Source of the DNA: Sparassis latifolia | Lineage: Eukaryota > Basidiomycota > Agaricomycetes > Polyporales > Sparassidaceae | DNA: 64,000 nucleotides | Assembly: GCA_018466975.1 (NCBI GenBank) | Contig: CM031552.1 | Coordinates: 1,302,001-1,366,000 of the forward strand | Direction of reading: 5' to 3' | Part shown: piece after piece, positions 21,778 through 33,755 of the stretch | Layout: each line of letters opens with the position of its first letter | Numbering within the stretch: the stretch's first letter is position 1 | Position numbers and translations under genes: made by a program | Notes under the pieces: generated by a model | What the model saw: the letters and a program-made list of their open reading frames with translations, nothing else | Databases searched by the model: none | What the model was told of the DNA's origin: nothing

Positions 21778-22990
21778 ATGTCGCACCAACCACTGCCCGG
21801 TATTTCAGACTTCTCTCCAACTACTGATTTCTCTTTGTCTTCTGGTCCGGTTTCTGTTTCTCAATCACTCACCTCATGCAACCACAATATCGCCGATCTA
21901 GACCTCTCTGAGCTTCTGAAAAATCACCATGTCTTGGATATGTACAACGAGCTTCGGCAAATGAGCACGCAGGTGGTAAAGTTGTCTGACTCACAAGCTC
22001 AGTTGATGCAGGTTATGCAAGAAAACAAGCAGTTGACACAAGAGCTGCAAGCATTAAAGGCTGAAAAGAGTCAATCGTCAAGTTTTGCCAGGTAAGTGGC
22101 TCATTCATTCCAGTTTTTGGTTGATTTATGTCTCACTCAGTAGCTCAACAATTTTGCCAAGTGATTTTGCTTCTCGTCGCGGCAGCATGATCTCGCGCGA
22201 TGGGAGCGATGTTTCCGCATCTCGACCTCATTTTAATGCTCTTCCCATCGCTCCTGCAAGGCGATATCCACCGGCAGTCTTGTGGTACAAGGAGGATATC
22301 GAAGGAGATGAAGACATCACCATTTTAGTAACTAATCCCACGAGGATCCCGATGGATAAGGCAGTCTGACACGCAGATGGTGAACTTATCTCGCTCGCCG
22401 AGTGGCATGCAATCCAATCAACTGCTCGCATGGTTAAGCACGATCTTCTCTCCCTTCCTCCTCCCTGAGAATGTCGGTATCGCAATGTGAAGAAGACGAA
22501 GAAGGTGCTGCGGGCTGCATATCCGCGCGAGTGGGAAGCCGTGATGCTGAAGATGGAGAAGATGCAGCCGTTACTTGCCCTTTGTGAAAACCACTGGAAG
22601 GCGGAGCATATCCTTGGTCAGATGCTACTACAGGAGAAGGGACCAGATTTTGAGGCTGACGATGATGATGATGTCAGCCACGTCAGTACCTCCGTTGTCA
22701 GCACTAGTGTAGGCAAACCCTCAGCATCTGAGACAGTCGGAGTCCCCACTGCGGCAACCTCACAGACTTCAGCCATCAACAAGCGACGTCGAGGACATTC
22801 TTCTTCTTCGAGCAAGCCAAAGAAGAAACCTGCCGTGAATGTGGCATTGCAGCATGCGAAGGATACGATGTTCGCGCCGGTAACTGCACCAACACTCATC
22901 AGGAAAAAATGGCTTGACTACATGGCCCGACGTAGCCTAGGTAGCAGTGGTAGCCCGGTAGACAAGTCCCCAGTTATATTGTACCGGTAG
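21778..22990 (+). pseudogene. Mobile-type orphan gene with two in-frame TGA codons
   Basis: Exon 1 (21778 to about 22091) encodes a Ser-rich start and a coiled-coil segment (MQVMQENKQLTQELQALKAE) and ends at a GTAAGT donor. After a short intron, one frame runs from about 22140 to the stop at 22990, interrupted by TGA at 22367-22369 and 22466-22468. Protein-like sequence continues unbroken across both stops (GELISLAEWHAIQSTARM, then KKTKKVLRAAYPREWEAVM and ALCENHWKAEHIL). At both sites Arg (CGA) would fit the context. The C-part has a KRRRGHSSSSSKPKKK nuclear-type basic patch. The function is unknown; similar multi-copy genes accompany transposons in agaricomycete genomes. Confidence 0.6.
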
Positions 22991-23940
22991 CTGCTGCAGC
23001 ACCTCTGTAGTGCCCTGTAGCCCAGTAGGCATCCTACGTAGCTGTAAGTAATCCATTGTAATCGGCAGTAAAGTGGTAGCCCCCAGCCAAATTTCATAGC
23101 TAGAAGCTGAATAGCTGTCGAATCACACCAATGGACACAGTGCAAGAAATATATTCAGAATATATTAGCTATATTACACTAAACCGGAGTGCTGAAGCAG
23201 GGAACCAGCAGGTCAGAGCGGCGGGAAACAACAAACAGTGCCTGGCCGTTCATGTGTCGGCTGCCCGTGCGAACGAGGAGGTCGGGGTTAGCGATGATGA
23301 CGCATGTCATGATAGGGTGATAGAACGGCACGGGCGTCGGGAACGCCGTGTTGTGCGCCCGCCCGCGCTCGAATGCATTCGCATCCATGCGCCCAGCGCG
23401 AACGTGTTCCACGTCGCGCTGCCGTCGCCATGCGAACTTCTCTACGCGGGCACGGCAGTGGTGCTCCACGCACGCGCGTGCGGCCCCCACCGGCTCCAAT
23501 CACATTGTGCTCACTCGCGTGCATCGCGGAGAGCATGTCGCACACGAGATCGATGTCGAGCGTTGGCACAAAAAACGACATCAGGGACAAGCTCATTAGG
23601 TCCAAGAATCTGTAAAGTAAAGCCGGACCTGGGGCATCAGCATGTCGGTTTCGCTCGCAGTAGAGTGGGCAGTACACATGCATGGTAGCGGGCCGTAGCG
23701 TGCATCAGAACGAGCTCGTCCTCCTTGTCATTGAAGTAGCCCGGCTCGGTCCACCCAAATGCATACATCTTGTCAATGAACGAGCCTTGCCGAACCACCT
23801 GCTCGCACGCCCGCGTCAGTCATGAGTCTGCAACAGGTGAGAGTGGAGAACATACTGCACCAACCAAATCGAGGTAATGATACTGTATGTTGCTCATTAT
23901 CTCGATGGTATCCTGCCTTTGAATTTGGCTGACGGAGGGG
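22991..23940 (-). other. GC-rich degenerate coding-like region
   Basis: The minus strand holds protein-like pieces in several frames, for example GSFIDKMYAFGWTEPGYF (around 23750-23790) and LYRFLDLMSLSLMSF (around 23600), separated by stops and frame changes. This suggests an old gene fragment of a family I do not recognise. The upper part (22990-23130) contains many GTAGC words. No intact gene. Confidence 0.3.
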
Positions 23941-24230
23941 CGAAGGGCGAGGGGAGTGCGAAGCGGTGGTGCGAGTGGGGCCATCGACCTCGCGCAGCTG
24001 CGCGGTGTCTCCTCGCGGTCCGCGTGTTGGCTCCTCGGGCGAACGAGAAAACTGGAGGACGAAGGGGAAAAGGGCGAGGGGAGTGCGAGGCCGTGGTAAG
24101 AGGGCGAGGCTGTTGACCTCGCGCAGCTGCGCGGTGTCGCCTGGCCACGTGTCAGCTCCCCATGCGAACGAGGAGGGAGGAGGATGGGGGACCAAGGTGC
24201 GAGGAGAGTGTGGGAGTGCGGGGCTGGAGT
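23940..24230. repeat. 129-bp GC-rich tandem repeat, about two copies
   Basis: The block GACCTCGCGCAGCTGCGCGG occurs at 23986 and 24115, exactly 129 bp apart. The surrounding words (GGGCGAGGGGAGTGCG, GCGAACGAG) are also duplicated. The core contains the palindrome CGCGCAGCTGCGCG. A long minus-strand frame (23773-24648) crosses it, but its composition suggests that it is open only because the sequence is GC-rich. Confidence 0.7.
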
Positions 24231-25160
24231 GGCGTCGTCGCACCGCAGTGGCCAGTGCAACGACGAGGAGGCTGCAAAAATTTAGCACTGTATTGTAGGG
24301 ATATGAAAAATCTTTTTTTAACTCACCTGGGGGTGCCCTTCGACCTCTGAAAACAAACATGCTGCCGAATGTTTGCGCTCGACGGCGTGGGGGAGCGCGA
24401 ACTGGAGGTTGGAGGTGTTGCCAAAAGTCTGCATCGTGAGTACCACCAGGACAGAAATCCTTAAAACATCTGCATGCAAATGATAGGAAGGCAGAAATCG
24501 CATAGATAAACTGAGAGGACGAGTAGCAGTGAGATGCGACACCGCAGCGAACTGAATTTGATGAGAGACACACCGGTGAGAGGCCAAGAGACAAGAAGAA
24601 AGACAGCGATGCCAACAGAGGATGCGCAAGAGGTGGGACGACCCACAAATTTTACCAAGTTCACGGAGCACGTGATCGATGGTGCCATAGTTCGTAACAA
24701 CTGCCCGATGCTTCCCGCCCTTCCCGACCTGCTCTGGCAGTACGGTGAAGTGCGAGGTGAAGTAGGTTGCTATCGGTTCTGTAACTATATAGCTAGCAGA
24801 CAAACACAGAAAATATGCCAACACTACATTCCATAGTTCATTTACTGTCTATTCACAGTGCTCCCAAGCCACTAAAGAGTCAGCTTAGCCAAGAAATCCC
24901 TTTGCAGATGCCCACGTTTAGGCTTGCATGCACCAGGAATTGGGCACATTTGAGATCTCAATGGTAGCATATGAACCAACTCAATTTTTAAAATGCTTTT
25001 AAGCTCCGCCTGATAGGCGCAATCTCTCCATGGTGCTATGGAAATGTGAGTGGTGGCTACACAGCCCTACAGAGGTGTACATTGAGCGACGCGCGGCTAC
25101 GTGCCCTACATGTGTCTACGTAATCATGGCAGCAGCTACCTCACTTGGGGCTTTTTCCTG
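24231..25160. other. Spacer without a supportable gene
   Basis: Short frames only. It contains the presumed promoter of the gene at 25161. Confidence 0.35.
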
Positions 25161-26484
25161 ATGCTGGAACCACAGCTTGGTGCAATCACCAACATTCTTG
25201 GTAAGTTCTGATATTTTCTTTCATTGTGTCGATGTTCACGCGAAATAGCTATAGTGCCGCCTGCACCGTCATCATCACTTACTTCACCTTCGGGTCCCAC
25301 AGCGAAGGCGGCAGTTGATGTTAGTTTCATCAATGTCGATCCGTCAATCGAGAATTTGATTGGTAAGCTACAACTAACCTTCTCGTACATTTACTTATTC
25401 GCTCGCAGACATGTTGTCCAGCAGCCATACAGGTTTAACGAGTGGATTTGAGCTTCTCAACGCCATGAAGCTCAAACCCGCATTTGGTGTTGGTTCTCCA
25501 ACACTGGAAGTAATTGCATTCATCGAGCGCATCGAGAACACCGATCCTAATGCGCCGGACCTCTCAGAAGATGACCTCGGAATGGCATGGGGCCACTACC
25601 AGTTTACAGCTGGCTCAATGACTTCTAGCTCTGTACTTACCTCATGGGACGGCATTGGGAATGATGCTGCGCGAAGGCTGATTGCGGCTGCCATGAAGAC
25701 CTGCAAAGTTGCAAGGCATGTATGTTTTGTCAACGGGATCGAGGCGAACACGTATCTTAGCGACACGTACTTGGAGACGACCTTCGAAATTCTTTGGCAG
25801 CTTTGGAAAGCAGCAGGAGGGGTGAGTACAAAATTATCTGAATATGTTGGTTCTAAATTAAATTCACTACAGCCCATTGTGAAGGGTAAGAGCAAAGCTG
25901 TGCCACCGTCAGATGCTCACACCATGTCCACCACCGGTATTCCCGAGTCCTCCGCCGCCACTCAGACTTCTGGTGTCTCCACTTCAGCTGATAACGCTCA
26001 ATCCTCTCCTCACACCAGTTCCCCTGTGAATGATTCAGTCCCCTCCAACTCATCTGGCACTGGCAAACTGGAGACCGACACGAGAGACTCTGACCCGAGT
26101 ACGTATCTCAATGTAAGTAACTTATTTCTTCGTTCTTCTGCATCCTCACTAACTGTACCATATGCATAGCTACTCAACAGAGATGAGTTGTTCGAATGGA
26201 TAATTGATTGGAAGTTGGCGGGCAACGTGAAGCTTGGCAAGAAGAGTTCCTCTATGAAGAAAGGTAAGTATTCTCCGCTTATTTCAATGTCTTTGTCCGC
26301 TCATCTTTATGCCAACAGACAAGCTGGTATCAATCATTCTCTCTGCTGAAGCAACGGGCCAGCCATCGAAGGCAGCAGTTGAGACGATCGTGCAGCAGGT
26401 AAGAACAATTTGATCCTTTGCATCCACCGCTGACATGTTGGTTCACAGCGTAAGGTCAAGAAGATGGCCGCTTTGAAGGGTTGA
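25161..26484 (+). CDS. Orphan gene with seven exons, C-terminal SAP-like segment
   Basis: Start at ATG 25161 (MLEPQLGAITNIL). All six introns have GT-AG borders and keep the frame: 25201-25248, then near 25363, 25820, 26113, 26263 and 26400. The stop is at 26482-26484. The central part (ELLNAMKLKPAFGVGSPT, MAWGHYQFTAGSM, LETTFEILWQLWKAAGG) looks folded. A Ser/Thr-rich linker follows, then LNRDELFEWIIDWKLAG ... KKDKLVSIILSAEATG, which has the spacing of a SAP-type DNA-binding helix pair. Unlike its neighbour at 21778 it shows no lesion. Function unknown; a DNA-binding role is only suggested. Confidence 0.6.
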
Positions 26485-27733
26485 GCTCTTCCGAGCTGAG
26501 TGCCTGCCTGTCTTCCCGAACTGCGAGAGGAATTTTCGGACTCGGCAGTGGGAAGGGGCGTGTCGCCGCTGTGTCGCTAGTGCTAGTGCCAAATTGCGCT
26601 CGTCTGTAGTAACAAATTTGTGACAAATTTATGACTTTTGATGACTATTACAATGGAAGAGTGACAAACTAAATCCGACTAAATCTGACTATTCTATGAC
26701 CGAGATCTGACTATAGAAGACTATGACAGGGCTCGTGTTTGACTTTATTCAGTTCATTCCGGCCTCAACTTTGGACAATTTCTTGACTTTCTGGGGACAA
26801 AATAGTCTCAATTTTGTAACCAACATACCAAATTTTGGCGGAATTGACTATCACACGAGCATCATAGACTATTTCACATTTTTACACGACTTTGTCAGAC
26901 TTCGCATTTTTACTGTGAGTTATTCATGGCTACGCACACCGGGAAGCATAGTTGCCTTTCCATGCTCACCCTCTCTGGTTGGGGTGTAGTCTCCCGTAGG
27001 CAGACTACAATATAATCCTCATTAAGTGGGTGGAGGAAGGATTAAATAAGCACGAGCTGCTGGCCAGGAGCACATTGGGGGTGGCTGAGGTCTCCTGGGC
27101 GACCCACGTGAGAGCCACGTATCGGCATCACGGCATCTGTCCTTAACGAACCGGTAACCATATGCATGCGGCCTCCGTAAGTACCTCTATCCGAACCTAT
27201 CAGTCTCACGACGTAATGTCGGACGTATTTTCTAGAAAGGGCCATGGGCGGAAGAATGTCACCCTTGAATCTTGTTCGATTGGGAGGAGGTGTTTCCGCA
27301 CAAGGCGGCGGCTCCATTAACTGACATCGTACATCATTCACTTTGGATTCCTTCAAAATGAATGAACTTACGACAAACTGACAGCTAATGATGAGGCGGG
27401 CATCCGGGCGCGGCTAAGTATTGCGCACAAACGGTGGTTTTCCTAATATTGATGAATGACTGGGCCTGTCACACTCATATGGACACGATGATCTCTTCCA
27501 GAAACAATAATCAAATGTCCGCAGAAGCCAGCTGTCTGCATAGTGTGCGTAAAACTGTGTGGGAAGTCCAGTCCATGGCATTTCGGGAGAAAGGCATGCC
27601 AATGGTGATGAGTGCAGTTTCTTGCCGAGCACATCTCAACGCTGAGCCTGAGCCTGAGTCTGAACGTGTCTCACCTTGGACAGGATCCTCTTTCGTTGGC
27701 CTAGCAGGCTGATGTATTCCATCTGTTAGAGCA
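26485..27733. other. Long intergenic region with a GACTAT-rich AT segment
   Basis: Between 26590 and 26900 the words TGACTAT, GACAAATTT and CTATGAC recur in both orientations. A loose inverted pair (GGGCTCGTG near 26730 and CACGAGCAT near 26855) is also present. I see no coding frame with motif support. The segment could be the end of a DNA transposon, but no terminal repeat could be fixed. Confidence 0.35.
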
Positions 27734-29782
27734 ATGCTACTCGACTTATTTTCTCCGTGGGGTGCCTTTGGCACACTCCTTGCTCTTATTTCTGCCGCTC
27801 ATGTTTACAGTCTCTGTGTTATCCGGCTCCAGAAGCGAAGTCTTCCTGGTCCATTTGGACTCCCCCTTCTGGGAAATCTTCTACAGCTCTTTCCTCATCG
27901 CAAGCACATGCTGTTGTATCTCTCTACTCTGGAGGAACGATATGGTCCTCTTTTCGCCTTCAATATGCCTGGCTACGGAAGAACCATCGTCATTAACCGT
28001 CCTGAATGGCTTGAGCACATGAGAAAAAGTGAGTTATTTGTACCACCTGGCATATGTAATTTACGGTCTCATAGATGAAGGGACAACGTATGGGAAGGGC
28101 GATTTCATACTCTCTATTTTCCAAGAGTTTCCCGGAGGCGACAGCGCGTTTGGATCTGAGGGTGCGAAGTGGCGCTTCAGTCGCAAGGTTATGAAGTATG
28201 TTCTATATTCTCACCTGCAATGCATTGTGCCAATGGCAATGGTCGATGAGGCCGATCTTTGTGGCTGCGACATTTGATCGTGATGTTTCATATTGCATGA
28301 ACGAGGTGAGTATCATCCACCATGCTTAGTTTGTTGTTTGCCTCACAATGGTGTTCCTCAGGTTACTCTAACTGCGAGAGAAGCTCTAGAGAATGCTGCA
28401 AAAGAAGGACTTATCATCAATTTCAATGGTAGGATCTTCTTTCGCACCTTCAGACTACATCTCATGCCCCAGCAGATTTCTGCGGACGTCTGTCCTTGGA
28501 AGTCTTCTGTAAAATGGCCCTGGATTATGACATGAGACTTTTGACCGCAGACGCTTCTACCCTCATGGAGCAGCACCCATTGATGAAGTCCCTCTCTATT
28601 CTCAGCGAGGCAACATCTGGGTATCATCAACACCTGCGTTCTTTTGCATAACTGCTGATATTCCATGACTTATAGACGTCTCTTCAATCCGTGGTGGCGA
28701 TTTATCGAGAAGGCCAGTATACATCTCAGGTCTACGATGATTTCTGTGCACTGATGCTTGCGTAGTTCGACGGTGTTAGCAGCCAATTTACGTCTGCTCG
28801 TGCGGAATTCTTCAATGTTATCGAGGAAGTAGTGCAGCAGCGTAAGAGTGCTGGAAAGGACCTGAAAGAGAACCATGACTTCCTGTCTGCTTTGTTACGC
28901 AACGGACAAGTTCAAGATCCAGCCCTCCTTCGCGATACTCTTGTGACATTGTTATTTGCGGCCAAAGACAATACACAGAATTCGCTGGCATGGTCCCTGT
29001 ATGAGCTCTCACGTTCTCCTGTCTGGTTGAAGAAGCTACGCCAAGAGGCCCTCTCTAATGGTGCCCCCACACAGGGTGTGCAGTATAGCAACTTAGAGGT
29101 AGGTCGAAAGCGCTACTCTATCAGCTAGCTAACGAACTGCCCTTGTAGAGCTACCCTATCCACCTTGCTGTCTTCTATGAAACTCTGCGTCTGTGGCCAG
29201 GCGTCCCTAAGAACTCAAGGGTCGCACTGAAGGATGACATGCTCCCGGCAATTCCGGAGGAAGGGTATGGCCCCGTCCGCGTCTCGCGAGGCGAATATTT
29301 GCTGTGGTCCGACTACTCGATGATGCGGAGCGAACATGTACGTATCACCGTATGCCAGTACCTCTCATGATCTGAGGACGCTCGCTTCACCTCTGCATTT
29401 CCTCACCTGAGATATGCACAGGTCTGGGGCCCTGACGCGAGAGAGTTCAACCCAGCACGACACCTCGATGCGGATGGACTGTTTGTGAAACCGCCGCACC
29501 CCAAATTCCACTCATTTGGCTCGGGTCCGCGGCTGTGGTGAGCCCGCCCTGATTCATGTGTGCTCTCTCACTGTACTCACATCCCATTCTTCGGACAGCC
29601 CTGGTGCACAACTCGCCGCGTACGAGTTCGTCGCGTTCTGGTGCAGTGTCCTGCTGTGGTTCGACCTCGTACCCGTTGACGACATGACGCGACTCCCGGC
29701 TGACGCGCTTACGGTGACGATGCGCGACCCGCTGATGGTGAAGGTTGTGATGCGCAGCCCGAGTACGGTGCCCGACCACTGA
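27734..29782 (+). CDS. Cytochrome P450, CYP52/CYP63-like, apparently intact
   Basis: ATG 27734 opens a membrane anchor (LLALISAAHVYSLCVIRL) followed by the hinge LPGPFGLPLLGN. In-frame exons give RPEWLEHMRK, FQEFPGGDSAFGSEG, KWRFSRKVM, FVAATFDRDVSYCM, EVFCKMALDYDM, FNPWWRFIEK and the I-helix LLFAAKDNTQNSLAW. The K-helix YETLRLWPGVPKN (ExxR present) and the heme loop FGSGPRLCPGAQLAAYEF follow; the heme cysteine is split by an intron (29538-29598 approximately). The stop is at 29780-29782. The layout matches membrane-bound fungal fatty-acid/alkane or aromatic hydroxylases. In the I-helix the residue after the acid is Asn (DNT) rather than Thr, which may be a family trait. It lies about 440 bp upstream of a GMC oxidoreductase on the same strand. 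Confidence 0.8.
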
Positions 29783-30131
29783 TTTGGAACGGTGCGGGGA
29801 ACGTTCCGTTGGTGTCGTTCGAACCGGCGGTATTTGTCATGTATTTCACTCATGCAGGCTCACTGTTACCTATCTTTGTCGTGCCCATCTGTCCAATAGA
29901 ACATACGTCGACTCAGTGGACGGGCTTCTTGATTGATACGATGAGACGGACGGAGATCAATCTGAAATGCCAACTGAAGGAAGCTCACTGACGGGGAAAG
30001 CAAGTATTGCGATCAGGTCACGACGTGCCGCGAGGACCTAGTCGCACGCCGCACGCCCGATCACCTATACACCGATGAGTCGCCCACCATCTCGTTCTGG
30101 CGTTGGAATAGCTTGCTCTCCGAGCAAGGAT

Positions 30132-30139
30132 TATTTAAA
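30132..30139 (+). promoter_or_regulatory. TATA-like element upstream of the GMC gene
   Basis: TATTTAAA lies 86 bp before the ATG at 30225, a usual distance for a fungal TATA element plus short leader. Confidence 0.4.
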
Positions 30140-30224
30140 GCATCTGAACCCTGTGAACACCCTCAAGCCTATCCCCAACTTCACGTCGAAACTCTTCAGC
30201 TTCCTCCCATTTCCACCCACTACG

Positions 30225-33200
30225 ATGACTGCCACTGTTGCCCAAGTTTCTGGGGGGAAATTCGACTACATTATAATTGGTGTGTAATATCCGTTCTCAC
30301 TCGTTCGCTAGCCCTATTGTGCTCATTCACTCGCAGGCGGTGGTGTCAGTTTGCAATATCATAGAGCAACTAAGACTCGTCTAACTCTATATTCAGACTG
30401 CAGGCCTCGCTCTGGCTAATCGTCTGTCAGAAGATCCCTCTCTTTCCGTCCTCGTCCTCGAGGCCGGGGCCGCTAATCTGGACGACAGTACTATCTGTGA
30501 GTCATTTTGTTGGCTCAGACACTAGATATCATTAGAGCACACTCCAGTGGTCCCTGGTCCTGGGAACCGAAGGAAATTGCTCAACAATCCCAAATATGAC
30601 TGGCAATTCAAGACAGTAAGGCTCCGAATTTAAATATTTTAGCTGAGCAGTGCTCGTTATTTGGCTTACGTAGATCGCTCAACCCCATTCGAATAATCGT
30701 TCCTATGCTTGGTCACGGTCAGTGCTGATTCCATCGCAACTCCACCTGCTGATAGACATACTTTTGCGAACAGTGGCAAGGGACTCGGCGGTAGCTCCGC
30801 TATCAATGTGCTACTATGGAACAAGCCCTCCCGGGACTATTTGCAAGGTAGATCTTCATGTCGACTGGATGGCGCTCGCTGATTGACTATCTTGCAAGCT
30901 TTCGAGGATCTTGGGAATCCCGGATGGAACTGGGAAGTGTTTGAAAAATATTCGAAAAGAGCTGAACGGTACTAGCAGTATGAAGCCATTTGCGACAAAG
31001 TTCTGCTTATATGCCACCGCAGATTCGTAAAGCCTGATCACGACCTCGACATTCTGACCTATGATATGGCATATCGCGGGGATTCAGGCAAGCTTACGCC
31101 AGCACTGCCCAGCCGAACTCTTTCTGATTTCCGTCTCAGGTGCTGTGGTCACCTCTTTTCCAGTGGTCCTCTCAAACCTCGAAAGGCCTATGGCTGAGGT
31201 AGGAGCATTTATTTTAGCGCGAAGTCCATTCTCAGTCAATTGCTGTTCCATTCACAGGCTCTGGAAAAGCATGGAATAACTCACGTTACCGACTCCGTAT
31301 GTTCTCCCTTGCTTCTTTTACAGATGAGACCTAATGTTATCTCTGCAGTCATCCGGTTTCGTCAGCATCTTTCGTTTCCCTTGCTACTATATCATTATTG
31401 ATTGCTCTCAGACTAATGGATCGACGTCCACCGCATTGACACTCCATCCTGACACGCACCAACGGTCGTATGCAGCCAATGTGAGTAGACTACTTTCATT
31501 TTAGCTTCGGCTGAGTCATTGTTTGGAAAGATGTATTACGTGCCCGTCGCGTCGCGCCAAAATCTAGCGGTTCTAGTCAATGCACATGTAACCAAGATAA
31601 ATTCTCGGTCCAGCGCTGATGGCACTATAACAGCTGTTGGCGTGGAATTTCTGCATGCGGGTGTACCACAGCAGGTTGTCTGTATGAAAGAGGTCTGCCT
31701 CTGCGCAGGGTCGGTCGTCCTTTCCCTCTCGTTGCCTCCGAGTGCTCACAGGGTTGTCCAGGGCCGTCATGTCTCCTCAGGTGCGTATAATATGGGCTTG
31801 GAGAACAATCTGACATGTACTGTCATAGATCCTGGAGCTGTCCGGCATCGGAGACCCTGACGTCCTTCAGAAAGCTGGCATTGATCTGAAGGTGGTATTA
31901 CCTGGTGTCGGGGAAATGTACAAGAACACCTGTTTGCACCCCTCTTTTACGGTAGGTTACCATCTCTGAGACAATGCTAAACGCTCATGGAATCATTTGG
32001 GCCCTTAGAATTGCGAAAGTACAGCCACGATGGGTGGAATTTTAATACGTACGATCCACTCTACGACCCTCAAGAGGCTATGAAGCAGCTTGCACTGCTG
32101 TAAGGGTGGTTCTCCTCCGTATGTCGCGTTGTCTCTGTCTCACGGGTACGTTTCGACATGGAAGTCCCGAGGGAAAGGGTCTCTTCAATTTGTGTACCAC
32201 CGGACTCACCTTCGTCCCTCTAAACACGATTTGTGCCGACACGACGACGATACAGAAGACGGTATCCGAGACGATCCTCGCAGGTATCGCGCAAAATGTG
32301 TACCCGCCAGGTCTGCGAAAGCAGTACACAATTCAACTCAAACACCTTGAGCAGCAGGTACCTAGTCTCGAATTAATTCTTGGTCCCGGCATAATGATAC
32401 CGCCTGGTGCGTCCACCGGCGAGCGCCATATACCGAGCTGACCCGCACCACAGCCAACCCCGACCCCACCAGGAAACACATCACCCTCGGCTTCGGCCTC
32501 AACAGCCCCTTCTCTCGAGGCACCATCGTGCGTTTTCTCATGGACACAAAGCTTACTATCAGACACTGACACACTGCAGCACGTCGGGTCCAGCGACCCG
32601 CTGGTACCACCCGTCATCGACCCGCACGTATTCGAAGAATCATACGGCGAGTGTGCCCGGTCCGCCATGTTTGGACCGTGCTGATCATGTCATGCGGGAA
32701 TCCAGACCTCACGACTATGGTTGAACTTGTCAAATTTCTCCGCCGCCTGGCGAAGACCGAGCCACTGAAGAGCCTCCTCGTTGGTAAGCATTGTTTGATA
32801 CTTGATTTATGCATTTCTACTCCAGCTCTTGAATACTCGTGCGTCGGACACAGAGACGGAGGTCAGCCCCGGTCCACAGGTCGAATCAGATGAGCAAATT
32901 GCCGGTGGGTTCCTTTTTCAGTAGCAGCGTGACAATCGTTCAGTCCAGTCCTTATTTTTGCAGAGTGGATCAAGAACAACGTCAGCACCACTTTCCGTAC
33001 GCCCTCGTTCTCCTATTGCACGCTTTCTCGTTTCTCGATCTTACGCTACCGTGCTTGTTGCAGACACCGTGGGGTCATGCTCGATGCTGCCCGAGGAAGA
33101 CGGCGGTGTTGTCGACCCGCAACTCAGAGTACTCCCTTCTGTATGCCGGGCCCCACCCCGCTGCGAGCTGACTCCGCACTGACAGGTCTATCACACAACG

Positions 33201-33447
33201 AACATCCGCGTCGTGGACCTGTCCATCGCGCCCCTGCAGATCGGTGCGCACCCCAAGGTGCGCCCATTTCCGTGCCTCTAGACCTTATGCTAGCTGCAGA
33301 GCGTTACTGACGGGCCCGTGTTCCACCCCAGCGATGGTCTATGCAATCGCGGAGCAAGGTAGGTCGTTGCGTGCAGATGGTGGAGACTGTGCTTGCTGCT
33401 GACGTGAGATGCCAGCCGCGGACATCATCAAAGGAGTGGCCGCTTGA
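30225..33447 (+). CDS. GMC-family FAD oxidoreductase (aryl-alcohol/glucose oxidase type)
   Basis: ATG 30225 gives MTATVAQVSGGKFDYIII, followed by the dinucleotide-fold continuation TAGLALANRLSEDP and LVLEAGA. Further GMC signatures are GKGLGGSSAIN (30778-30810), NPGWNWEVFEKYSK, LILGPGIMIPP, PFSRGTI and the C-terminal block TVGSCSMLPEEDGGVVDP with the catalytic His at an exon junction. VVDLSIAPLQIGAHPK and YAIAEQAADIIKG precede the stop at 33445-33447. The gene has many short exons. The intron at about 32406-32452 (47 nt) restores frame where an ORF stop would otherwise appear. The intron at 32647-32705 starts GC rather than GT. No secretion signal is obvious, so it may be intracellular. Oxidation of an alcohol with O2 or quinone is the family activity; the substrate is unknown. 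Confidence 0.8.
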
Positions 33448-33746
33448 AGCCTGGCCACCTTCACCATATGCCCGTGTCTGTGCCGCTGTCCAGTCTTGGT
33501 AGTGTTTCGCGGTGTCTACATTGATTGAAATTAGAACGACCAGCATCCGTTGTACCTGTTGTATTGAGAATCCACATTTAATTCAGTCGTGGATGGATCC
33601 AGTAACAGAGACACTCTTCCACTTGGAGACATCGACTGGGCAATCCAGAGATTCCCGTCGTTTGTCAACATTGTTACTCCGAGTCAATACAAGAGGATAC
33701 ACTAGCTACGTAAATCACGTGGGCGACGCAAAGGTACCCGATCCAT
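33448..33746. other. 3' flank of the GMC gene
   Basis: No gene seen. It ends at the 9-bp target duplication of the foldback element. Confidence 0.4.
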
Positions 33747-33755
33747 GTTTATACC

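Noticed and set aside
23773..24648. 291-codon minus-strand open frame
   Set aside because: It crosses the GC-rich tandem repeat and has no motif. It is open because of base composition.
32400..32455. Apparent frameshift in the GMC gene
   Set aside because: A 47-nt GT-AG intron at about 32406-32452 restores the frame (GPGIMIPP to ANPDPTRKH), so no lesion is needed.
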